DNA of 39,760 nucleotides from Cyanobacteria bacterium SBLK. GTDB taxonomy: Bacteria; Cyanobacteriota; Cyanobacteriia; Cyanobacteriales; Spirulinaceae. Under the pieces are notes generated by a model, which was not told the DNA's origin, did not search any database, and was given only the letters and a program-made list of their open reading frames with translations. Position 1 is the first letter of the stretch, and the number at the start of each line of letters is the position of its first letter. A program made the position numbers and the translations under genes. Below are positions 32,862-39,760 of the stretch, in pieces. The DNA lies in contig JAGHZQ010000090.1 of assembly GCA_017746715.1 (NCBI GenBank), positions 1 to 39,760 on the forward strand, written 5' to 3'.

Positions 32862-33203
32862 GAGTTATCGAAAAGGTAAAGGATGAAGAATGAATTTTCC
32901 CTCTTCGTTTTTTTCCTCCTCCCAACTGTCAACTGTCAACTATACCCATAGATTGGAACGATTCATGCAGGAATTACTCTGGTTGGCGAAAACGCTTAAA
33001 TACAGACGAGAGAATTTTTCTTGAATCAAACGTGCAATTCCCGAATTGTTGAGACTTGGGAAAACTCTCACGAACAACTACTATGATGAATATAGTCTTT
33101 GAGACACATCACTATTCTATGTTATGCTGTCTTTCAGCGCCGATCGCTGAATCCGAGAGGTTCACAATTTTCCCGTGTTTCAATAACCAAAGGATAAACG
33201 ACT
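32862..33203. other. Intergenic region, no gene seen
   Basis: The 342 bases contain a simple repeated CAACTGT run near 32925-32940 and AT-rich DNA before the secreted protein gene. The promoter of 33204 must lie here, but I find no clear box. No open frame or remnant was recognised. Confidence 0.4.
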
Positions 33204-33737
33204 ATGATTAAAAGAGTTCTTACAGCCAGCGCAGTTGGGATTCTTCTGATGGGGAGTCCGGTAATCGCACATCCAATCACAGAAGCCGAGATCGATGAGG
33301 CGCAAAAAGTGTGGGGTGACGGCATCGTTGCGATCGGTAGAGCTTATTTAAATAGCGGCGATTATCAGGGGTTGGCAGCCGAGCACGTCGATACGCTTTA
33401 CGGCTACGACGAAGGCACCGTCCTCTTTAAACCAACGAAGGCTGCAGCCGAGCAGTTTCGACTCACTGAGGAGGAAGCCGTTTCCTATTTCGTTGGCGGT
33501 ATCGTGGATGAAGATAAAGGCTTCGCATTGCAGCCATGGAGTGCAGTCCGCTTTGAAAATGCCGACATTATCATTGACTCCGACTCTGCTGTTGCCATGG
33601 GCAACTACTTTTTTACGGATGCAGAGACAAAGGAGGAAGTGAAGGTGGAGTTCACTTTTGGGTATATTCGCGGTGCTGACGGCAATCTTTTGATCAATGT
33701 CCACCATTCAGCACTCCCGTACCAACCGACAAATTGA
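33204..33737 (+). CDS. Small exported NTF2-like (SnoaL-type) protein
   Basis: A 177-residue protein with an N-terminal signal peptide (MIKRVLTASAVGILLMGSPV, cleavage near IAHP). The mature part begins ITEAEIDEAQKVWGDGIVAI, then LAAEHVDTLYGYDEG, EEAVSYFVGG and VRFENADIIIDSDSAVAMGN, finishing VHHSALPY. This is the cone-shaped alpha+beta pattern of SnoaL/NTF2-like proteins, often enzymes or binders of small molecules in the periplasm. Homologues are sometimes annotated as hypothetical phosphoribosyl-AMP cyclohydrolases, but no such motif is visible here. It is a single gene between two unrelated regions. Confidence 0.65.
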   Translation: MIKRVLTASAVGILLMGSPVIAHPITEAEIDEAQKVWGDGIVAIGRAYLNSGDYQGLAAEHVDTLYGYDEGTVLFKPTKAAAEQFRLTEEEAVSYFVGGIVDEDKGFALQPWSAVRFENADIIIDSDSAVAMGNYFFTDAETKEEVKVEFTFGYIRGADGNLLINVHHSALPYQPTN

Positions 33738-34211
33738 CGGTTTGATTCAATAGTGCAAATTGTTGAGTCGTAGTTTGAGTTAGCCATCGCATAACCCAAC
33801 AATATTTAAAATAGATTTTCCAGATTTGATATTGCGATCGCTGGCAAAATAGGAATATCGTCGTTCTGGCAGGAACGAGAGGCAAGGGCGGCGGTATTTG
33901 CGGTGTCAGGAATTTCGCCAATCGAGGGGCAAAAGTGAGTTTGTGTCTTTCAGGTCGCGATCGCCTCAAGAAAATTCCCCAAGGTCAATGCAGATATTGG
34001 ACTTCCATCGGAAGCCTATATTTGGGAGAGTGTGCAACTATCCTATATTTTTCCCTTTGGCGATCGCCGATCGCATTCCGCCAAAAACCAGTCGCCAGTC
34101 ACCAAGGATGCGCTCTCGCGATCGCCGTCGAAGCCTCACGCCAAAGTCTTGCCGAAACGTCACCAGTGAGGGGAGAATTCAAGCAACAACCAATAACCCA
34201 CAACAAATAAC
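33738..34211. other. Intergenic region with decayed gene material
   Basis: No intact gene. The minus strand shows GGGTTATGCGATGG-like palindrome pieces near 33780-33800. The plus strand carries a YjeF-type remnant (33860-33973). The last ~100 bases are HIP1-rich and end with CAACAACCAATAACCCACAAC directly before the next start codon. Confidence 0.5.
33860..33973 (+). pseudogene. Remnant of a YjeF_N-type NAD(P)H-hydrate epimerase domain
   Basis: The frame from 33860 reads VVLAGTRGKGGGICGVRNFA and NRGAKVSLCLSG. This resembles the VLAGxGNNGGG...ARHLANRGxxV stretch at the NAD(P)H-binding start of YjeF_N domains. The following bases make sense only in other frames (VNADIGLPSEAYIWE), and no start codon or complete domain exists. 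It is probably a broken fragment. The identification rests on about 25 residues. Confidence 0.35.
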
Positions 34212-36902
34212 ATGAACGCAGAAGAACTTCGCCTTGAAGAAGACCGCACCCAAAACGCCCCTTGGAAGAAATGGGGTCCCTATCTTAGCGAACGACAATG
34301 GGGAACCGTGCGGGAAGATTATAGCGCTACAGGAGAGGCTTGGGACTATTTCAGCCACGACCAAGCACGTTCTAGAACTTATCGTTGGGGAGAAGATGGC
34401 ATCGGGGGCATTTCCGATGACAAACAACAACTATGCTTTGCGATCGCCCTTTGGAATGGGAACGATCCCATCCTCAAAGAACGAATTTTCGGCCTGACGG
34501 GAAGCGAAGGCAACCACGGGGAAGATGTTAAAGAATATTACTTTTATTTAGATAGCACTCCCACCCACTCCTATATGAAATTTCTCTATAAATATCCTCA
34601 AGCCGAATATCCTTACGGTTGGTTGGTGGAGGAAAACAAGCGGCGCATGGGAGAATACAAGCGAGGAGGAATGGAATTTGAATTGTTAGATACGGGAGTC
34701 TTTGACGATAACCGTTATTTTGATGTTTTTGTCGAATACGTTAAAGCCGATGCCGAAGATATTCTCATCAAAATTAGCATTAGCAATCGCGGCAGCGAAA
34801 CGGCATCCTTGCATCTCCTTCCTACCCTTTGGTTTCGCAATACATGGTCTTGGGATCGAGAAAATACGGCCAAACCCACTTTAAGCCAAAAATCCGTTAC
34901 GCCGAATTATAATTGCGTTGAGAGCGCTCACCCGATTTTGGGGAATGCCTTTTTTTACGCCCAAGGCGATACAACCCTTTTATTCACGGAAAATGAAACC
35001 AATAACGAGCGTTTGTTTAATGCCCCCAATCTCACGCCTTATGTTAAAGATGGCATTAATAACTATGTCGTTAACGGTCAAAGCGATGCGGTTAATCCTA
35101 ACAAAACCGGAACAAAAGTTTCCCCGCACTATATTTTAGAAGTGGGTGCAGGAGAAACCAAAGTCGTGAATTTGCGCCTGAAAGATAATGCTAGTGTTAG
35201 CGAACCGTTTGGGACGGAGTTCGAGCAAATTTTTGCGACGCGCAAGCAAGAAGCGGACATATTTTACAATGAGATTTCCCCTGCCAATTTGGACGGCGAT
35301 CGCCGCAATATTCAACGTCAGGCTTTTGCGGGCATGATGTGGACGAAACAGTTTTATCACTACCACGTCCGGGACTGGGTTAATGGCGATCGCGATACGC
35401 CAACCCCTCCCGAACAGCGCAAAAAAGGACGCAATCGAGAATGGACTCACTTGGAAAATGAGGATATTATTTCTATGCCGGATAAATGGGAATATCCTTG
35501 GTTTGCCGCTTGGGATCTGGCATTTCATTGTTTGCCCATTGCCTTGATCGATCCCGAATTTGCCAAGAATCAACTCGATATTATGACTCGGGAATGGTAC
35601 ATGCACCCCAACGGGCAAATTCCCGCTTACGAATGGAACTTTGGTGATGTCAATCCTCCGGTTCACGCTTGGGCAACTTGGCGGGTTTATCAAATCGAAC
35701 GCAAGAAGACGGGTAAGGGCGATCGCCAATTTCTCGAACGGGTTTTTCAAAAGTTATTGCTCAACTTTACCTGGTGGGTGAACCGCAAGGATACAGAAGG
35801 CAATAACGTCTTTGAAGGCGGGTTTTTAGGCTTGGATAATATCGGCGTTTTCGATCGCAGTTCCGTGCTGCCTACGGGAGGACATATCGAACAGGCGGAC
35901 GGAACCAGTTGGATGGCCATGTATTGTTTGAATATGCTGACCATCGCTCTCGAATTAGCCAAAGAGAATTCCGTTTACGAGGATATGGCGACGAAATTTT
36001 TCGAGCATTTTCTCTATATTGCCGAGGCCATGAATCAAATCGGCGAAGGCAACACGCAACTTTGGGATACCGATGATGGGTTCTTCTATGACGTGCTCAA
36101 TCTGCCCGATGGGAGCGACGTGCGCTTAAAGGTGCGATCGATGGTCGGTCTGATTCCCCTTTATGCCGTCATGACCATCGAACCCGAACTCCTCAATAAA
36201 CTGCCTGGGTTTAAAGGACGCTTGGACTGGTTTATTGCCAATCGCGACGATCTCAAGTGTAATGTTGCCAATATGGCAGACCGAGGAGCTTGCGAACGGC
36301 GGTTGTTGGCTCTCGCTCAAGTCACTCGCGATTGCCGGATCTCGGGCGATCGCTTCCGCCGTATCGTCACTAAACTTCTAGATGAAAGTGAATTTTTTGG
36401 CGATTACGGCATTCGGGCAATTTCCCGCTACCATGCCGATAATCCCTATGTTTTCTACGTTGGTGGGGAAGAATATCGGGTAGATTACGAACCCGCAGAA
36501 TCCAGCACGGGCTTATTTGGCGGCAATTCTAACTGGCGCGGACCCGTGTGGATGCCCGTGAATTATTTGTTAATCGAATCCTTGCAAAAATTCTATCACT
36601 ATCTTGGAGATGATTTTAAGGTGGAATGTCCCACGGGTTCGGGGAATTGGCTGACATTATGGGAGGTTTCCCTCGAAATGTCCGAACGCTTAATTCGCAT
36701 CTTTACCAAAGATGAGTCGGGTTGCCGTCCCCTTTACGGCGCAACGGAAAAGTTCCAAAACGATCCCTATTGGAAAGATTTAATCCTCTTTAACGAATAT
36801 TTTCACGGGGATAATGGGGCGGGCATTGGAGCCAATCATCAAACCGGATGGACGGGACTCATTGCCAAGTTAATTCAACAAACCGGGGAATACAAGAAAT
36901 AA
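34212..36902 (+). CDS. Large GH63/MGH1-like glucosidase
   Basis: The 896-residue cytoplasmic protein has no signal peptide. The N-terminal domain (about 1-330) is a beta-sandwich opening RTQNAPWKKWGPYLSERQWG and containing YPYGWLVEENKRR. The C-terminal (alpha/alpha)6 barrel shows NGDRDTPTPPEQRKKGRN, DKWEYPWFAAWDLAFHCLPI, REWYMHPNGQIPAYEWNFGD and NSNWRGPVWMPVNYLLIE, the layout of GH63-like and MGH1-type hydrolases that act on alpha-glucosides. Conserved acidic residues occur in the AYEWNFGD and EYFHGDNGAG segments. The exact substrate (glucosylglycerate, oligosaccharides or another) is not determined. The neighbour 32061 is a glucose dehydrogenase, consistent with glucose release. The start has an ATG but no strong ribosome-binding site. 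Confidence 0.85.
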   Translation: MNAEELRLEEDRTQNAPWKKWGPYLSERQWGTVREDYSATGEAWDYFSHDQARSRTYRWGEDGIGGISDDKQQLCFAIALWNGNDPILKERIFGLTGSEGNHGEDVKEYYFYLDSTPTHSYMKFLYKYPQAEYPYGWLVEENKRRMGEYKRGGMEFELLDTGVFDDNRYFDVFVEYVKADAEDILIKISISNRGSETASLHLLPTLWFRNTWSWDRENTAKPTLSQKSVTPNYNCVESAHPILGNAFFYAQGDTTLLFTENETNNERLFNAPNLTPYVKDGINNYVVNGQSDAVNPNKTGTKVSPHYILEVGAGETKVVNLRLKDNASVSEPFGTEFEQIFATRKQEADIFYNEISPANLDGDRRNIQRQAFAGMMWTKQFYHYHVRDWVNGDRDTPTPPEQRKKGRNREWTHLENEDIISMPDKWEYPWFAAWDLAFHCLPIALIDPEFAKNQLDIMTREWYMHPNGQIPAYEWNFGDVNPPVHAWATWRVYQIERKKTGKGDRQFLERVFQKLLLNFTWWVNRKDTEGNNVFEGGFLGLDNIGVFDRSSVLPTGGHIEQADGTSWMAMYCLNMLTIALELAKENSVYEDMATKFFEHFLYIAEAMNQIGEGNTQLWDTDDGFFYDVLNLPDGSDVRLKVRSMVGLIPLYAVMTIEPELLNKLPGFKGRLDWFIANRDDLKCNVANMADRGACERRLLALAQVTRDCRISGDRFRRIVTKLLDESEFFGDYGIRAISRYHADNPYVFYVGGEEYRVDYEPAESSTGLFGGNSNWRGPVWMPVNYLLIESLQKFYHYLGDDFKVECPTGSGNWLTLWEVSLEMSERLIRIFTKDESGCRPLYGATEKFQNDPYWKDLILFNEYFHGDNGAGIGANHQTGWTGLIAKLIQQTGEYKK

Positions 36903-37216
36903 AAGCACAAAGATGAAGGATGAAGAAATAAATTATTCCGATCTTGCGTCGAATTTGCATGGGGATTTGCATTTGTTTTACCTTCATTAGTATTATTTAC
37001 TCCCCTTAGGGAAAAAAATCAGGAGCGCATACCAAATTTCTGCATCGCCAAAGCCGAGAGGCGATCGCTTGTTAAAAAGAACGATCTCGATGAATATTCC
37101 TCGATATTGTCCGGAGCGATCGCAATTTGGAATATTGTATTTTGAACGATCGCGAGAAAATTAGGTTATCTAGCACGATTTAATTTAATCAGACCGTCGC
37201 GTATTATGGAGTCATT
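36903..37216. other. Intergenic region, no gene seen
   Basis: The 314 bases have several GATCGC/HIP1-like sites, but I see no reading frame or repeat. A gene remnant follows. Confidence 0.4.
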
Positions 37217-37306
37217 ATGTCCTCTCTAGTCCAAACTGTGGGATTTCAAAGAGGATTTATCGTTCGCGATCCAGACGGTCATGCCATGCGTTTAATTGAA
37301 ACATAA
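37217..37306 (+). pseudogene. C-terminal remnant of a VOC/glyoxalase-family protein
   Basis: A frame of 29 codons reads LVQTVGFQRGFIVRDPDGHA followed by MRLIET and a stop. The strand-turn-strand FIVRDPDGHAMRLIE is the metal-site end of vicinal-oxygen-chelate domains (the final beta-strand with its Glu). Everything upstream of about 37200 is missing, so it is a truncated leftover, and 21 bases separate it from the next gene. Confidence 0.6.
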
Positions 37307-37327
37307 CTTAGTTTAGGAGTTAGCAAA

Positions 37328-38146
37328 ATGATGTATCCTCTCTATTTATTAGTCGAATCTCACGACGCTCATGGAGGTATGATGAACTCATCCAATCCAA
37401 TTTTACCGATACTTGCTGTTGTTTTCCCTGTTGTTTTAGCATTAATTAACATTTACGTAGGAAAGGTGGAATGGCTCAATAAAATTATCCCAGAACATCG
37501 TTGGATTTCTTTAGGTGCTGGCGTTTCTATTGCCTACGTTTTTTTAGATATTTTACCCGAACTCAGTATCGCTCAAGAAGAAATTGAAGAGTCGGGATTG
37601 ATGTGGCTCAACTTTTTAGAAAAACATGCTTATCTGTTAGCACTAGTGGGGTTAGCCATCTTTTACGGTTTGGAATTATTGGCCAACCAATCGCGACGCG
37701 CAAATCGAGAAGCATCAGGAGAAGATGCCACCAGCCAAGGAATTTTTTGGGTGCATATCGGTGCATTTGCTATTTATAATGCACTTATTGGCGAGCTTTT
37801 CAGCAATACAGAAGAAAAAGGGTTAATTCCCGCCATTTTGCTTTTTGTTGCCCTTGCTTTGCACTTTTTGATCAACGATCGCGGTTTGCGAGCGCATCAT
37901 AAAAAACCTTACGATCGCCTCGGACGTTGGATATTGGCGGGTTCATTAATGACCGGCTGGATTCTTGGCATTTCTTTCCATTTACCGGAAGCATTTCTAG
38001 CTGTCTTGTGGGGATTATTGGCTGGAGGATTGATTTTAAACGTACTCAAGGAAGAACTGCCCGATACAAAGGAAAGTTGTTTCCCTTCCTTTACAATGGG
38101 AGCGGGAATTTACGCAATTTTACTGTTATCGATTCGCGTTCATTAA
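37328..38146 (+). CDS. ZIP-like polytopic membrane protein
   Basis: This 272-residue protein has about eight membrane helices. The first three are separated by short loops. Similarity to the ZIP metal-transporter fold is visible in GAGVSIAYVFLDILPEL (about 63-79) and in LWGLLAGGLILNVLKEELP (about 231-249), both in the positions of the metal-binding helices of ZIP proteins, though the typical HxxxE pairs are only partly kept. A histidine-rich start (SHDAHGG) and HHKKPYD loop could help bind metal. Transport function is therefore possible but not shown. TTAGGAG directly upstream supports the start; a hairpin terminator follows. Confidence 0.65.
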   Translation: MMYPLYLLVESHDAHGGMMNSSNPILPILAVVFPVVLALINIYVGKVEWLNKIIPEHRWISLGAGVSIAYVFLDILPELSIAQEEIEESGLMWLNFLEKHAYLLALVGLAIFYGLELLANQSRRANREASGEDATSQGIFWVHIGAFAIYNALIGELFSNTEEKGLIPAILLFVALALHFLINDRGLRAHHKKPYDRLGRWILAGSLMTGWILGISFHLPEAFLAVLWGLLAGGLILNVLKEELPDTKESCFPSFTMGAGIYAILLLSIRVH

Positions 38147-38158
38147 AAGCCACCTTAC

Positions 38159-38198
38159 AAAAGGTTGTTGATGGATTATTTGTTGACAACCTTTTTTT
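38159..38198 (+). terminator. Intrinsic terminator after the ZIP-like gene
   Basis: AAAAGGTTGT (38159-38168) pairs with ACAACCTTTT (38186-38195), loop of 17 bases, followed by T's to 38198. The right arm overlaps a TTGACA (38183-38188) with TAAAAT at 38203-38208, so it may also serve as part of a promoter for the next gene, though the spacing of 14 is short. Confidence 0.75.
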
Positions 38199-38252
38199 AT
38201 GGTAAAATATTAATATATTTTGATTCCTCGCCAAATTTCAATCAAAAATATT

Positions 38253-39179
38253 ATGAGCGAAAATATTATGAATAAACGAGAAGTGCGATCTCAATTATTT
38301 CTAGATGGGCGAGATGATTATGTTACTTTGCCCGTTAACAGTTTTCCCACGGGTAGCGAAATCACGGTGAGCTTTTGGAGTTATGGAGGAGGAACGCTCC
38401 CCAGTAATGTTACGATTTTGGCTGCCGCGATCGCCAATGGCAAGCGCATTTTTAATATTCATCTACCTTGGAGCGATGGTAAAATTTATTTTGATTGTGG
38501 GGGATCTGAGAATGGTGAGGATCGCATTCAAAGACAGGCAGAACCTATTGATTATAAGGAAAAATGGTCTCATTGGGCATTTACAAAAAATGCCATAACT
38601 GGAAACATGAAAATTTATCATAATGGCGAACTGTGGTGCGAAGGAAATGGTAAAACTTTAATGCTATCTAAAGCTGCTGGAATTAGAATCGGATCGGTTG
38701 TCCAGGGAGATTTTCGACCTTCCTTCTATTATCAAGGAAGCATTGCAGAGTTAAGAATTTGGGAAATTGCGCGGGCTGAAGAAGAAATTAAAAGAGATAT
38801 GAATCGCTATTTATCGGGTGATGAAAAAGGCTTGGTGAGTTATTGGCCGTTAGACGAACGAGAAGGAAATCTAATCTACGATAAAACCAAACATTGCGAA
38901 CCCGGTACGATTCACGGGAATGCAGTGTGGATGGAGTTTGAATCGCCTCCATTAGAGAGCGATCGCAAATCCGAACCCTCTACTAATAACCCGCCTAAAA
39001 ATGAAGAAGTTTCGTCGCAATATCTTTTGCAAACCGCCTTATATCTGGCAATTGGAGGAGCAAGTTTGGTAGTAGAAAAAGTCAATCAAACTTTAGAAAA
39101 TTTTCAAGAAGATAGTAAAGAAGCACTGGATGAAATCATAGAACGAGGGCAAGAAGTTTATAAAAAATGGTATAAATAG
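38253..39179 (+). CDS. LamG-domain protein with a helical tail
   Basis: The product of 308 residues starts MSENIMNKREVRSQLFLDGR. Residues about 12-220 form a LamG/concanavalin-type beta sandwich: FLDGRDDYVTLPVN, ITVSFWSYGGG, WSHWAFTKNAITGNMKIYHN and IAELRIWEIARAEEEIKRDM, ending SYWPLDEREGN. Such domains bind carbohydrates or proteins, often outside cells. There is no signal peptide, so secretion is uncertain. The C-terminal ~55 residues form one hydrophobic segment (LLQTALYLAIGGASLVV) and an amphipathic charged helix. The start is one of TTG 38220, ATG 38253 or ATG 38268; no ribosome-binding site decides, so I use the first ATG. Confidence 0.75.
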   Translation: MSENIMNKREVRSQLFLDGRDDYVTLPVNSFPTGSEITVSFWSYGGGTLPSNVTILAAAIANGKRIFNIHLPWSDGKIYFDCGGSENGEDRIQRQAEPIDYKEKWSHWAFTKNAITGNMKIYHNGELWCEGNGKTLMLSKAAGIRIGSVVQGDFRPSFYYQGSIAELRIWEIARAEEEIKRDMNRYLSGDEKGLVSYWPLDEREGNLIYDKTKHCEPGTIHGNAVWMEFESPPLESDRKSEPSTNNPPKNEEVSSQYLLQTALYLAIGGASLVVEKVNQTLENFQEDSKEALDEIIERGQEVYKKWYK

Positions 39180-39183
39180 CTGT

Positions 39184-39213
39184 AAAAAAATGAACTACAA
39201 AAAAATGAACTAC
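39184..39213 (+). repeat. 15-bp tandem duplication
   Basis: Two adjacent copies of AAAAAAATGAACTAC occur downstream of the LamG gene. It is probably a slippage event in non-coding DNA. The following CACACGGAGAACGCAGAAAG piece resembles short interspersed intergenic sequence. Confidence 0.6.
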
Positions 39214-39376
39214 AGACACACGGAGAACGCAGAAAGAAGAAAGGATTTTTTCTGCGTTATGCTGCTGTTTGTAGCGATCCAATCGAAACCCTAACGGGAG
39301 ATTGGGAAGAGTAAACAAGCATGCCGTCGAGCCAAACTCAACAAGATGGAAATAATAGCGAATAGAAGCAGTAAAA

Positions 39377-39500
39377 ATGAACTCTAAGGAGAACCTTTAA
39401 CATTAGTCCAACAGCTAGAATCAAACGTATCGAAACAATAATATCCCTTTACTGTGTTCATACCAATGATTTGTGATATTGGACTTGTTGCTCAAGACAA
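39377..39500. repeat. Direct repeat, copy 1
   Basis: Matches copy 2 (39613-39760) in the same orientation. Over the 110-bp core (39391-39500 against 39651-39760, offset 260) only four bases differ. No gene is recognised in it. On the minus strand a short frame, MNTVKGYYCFDTFDSS, is open through the copy, but it is not known to me. Confidence 0.85.
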
Positions 39501-39612
39501 TCGATAGAGACACACTGCTTCTATAGATTCTTTTGGACTCTCATCAATTTTTATGCAGCATTAACCCAAAAAATTTACAAAACTTTACGGAATCGCCATT
39601 GTACTAGTAAGC

Positions 39613-39760
39613 ATGAACTCGGAAGAGAACCTTTAAGAGAACCTTTAAGAGAACCTTTAACATCAATCCAATAGCTAGAATCAAACGTATCAAAACAATA
39701 ATATCCCTTTACTGTGTTCATACCAATGATTTGTGATATTGGACTTGTTGCTCAAGACAA
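39613..39760. repeat. Direct repeat, copy 2, with 12-bp tandem expansion; runs to the window edge
   Basis: Like copy 1, but with two extra units of the 12-mer AGAACCTTTAAG (39625-39660 region), making this copy 24 bp longer. The sequence is cut by the window edge at a point still identical to copy 1, so it may continue. Bases 39214-39376 and 39501-39612 hold nothing recognisable. Confidence 0.85.

Noticed and set aside
35136..35750. Long antisense frame inside the glucosidase gene
   Set aside because: It has no recognisable domain and mirrors the strongly coding plus strand; a shadow frame.

Overview
The window reads as chromosomal DNA of a cyanobacterium. The HIP1 octamer GCGATCGC occurs throughout at very high density, and the coding content is typical of the group: a 2-oxoglutarate decarboxylase/succinic semialdehyde dehydrogenase pair, a PEP-CTERM protein, a trace of XisH and several CPBP/LamG-type accessory proteins. 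I cannot name the species. There are no rRNA or tRNA genes, no CRISPR array, and no phage capsid, terminase or integrase genes.

Layout. (1) 1-4644: the edge of an IS630-type insertion sequence, purH, a CPBP membrane protease and an unknown membrane-anchored protein. (2) 4751-7052, minus strand: two toxin/immunity pairs. One toxin has a disordered, repeated N-terminal region and an Rhs-type tip. The other is a polymorphic-toxin-type-24-like module bracketed by 29-bp direct repeats. (3) 7157-18392, minus strand: a long operon-like run encoding the tail of an extracellular-type contractile injection system (eCIS). It holds a sheath, three tube paralogues, an Afp7-like tube/baseplate protein, a VgrG/Afp8-like spike, an assembly-chaperone-like protein and a Ser/Pro repeat protein. 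It also holds a 52-residue protein not in standard gene sets and an 809-residue membrane protein that joins a pseudokinase-like domain to a PstS-like extracytoplasmic domain. The Afp16-like cap gene (18513-19787) is divergent and shares a 120-bp promoter region. The ATPase, tape measure, gp25/wedge proteins and PAAR tip are not in the window, so a second locus is expected.

(4) 19930-23832, minus strand: a membrane dual-specificity phosphatase, then the decarboxylase/dehydrogenase pair that bypasses 2-oxoglutarate dehydrogenase in the cyanobacterial TCA cycle. (5) 24123-28392, plus strand: a substrate-binding-protein/pentameric ligand-gated channel fusion and an FAD oxidoreductase. (6) 28591-31362: a translationally coupled lipoprotein mini-operon and two exported proteins, each followed by a related terminator. 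(7) 31400-37306: a stretch with much gene decay (three remnants) and a 125-bp MITE with perfect ends and a perfect 9-bp target duplication. It also contains a glucose-1-dehydrogenase-like enzyme, a small NTF2-like secreted protein and a large GH63/MGH1-like glucosidase. (8) 37328-39760: a ZIP-like membrane protein, a LamG-domain protein and a direct-repeat field running off the right edge.

How it may work together (inference): the eCIS operon makes the contractile particle. The membrane pseudokinase is a candidate anchor or trigger that links the particle to a membrane and to an extracytoplasmic ligand. The toxin genes downstream of the spike are candidate cargo, each protected by a neighbouring immunity gene. 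The clearest unusual objects are the pseudokinase/PBP-like protein inside the eCIS operon, the exchangeable toxin/immunity cassettes behind the spike, and the PBP-channel fusion.
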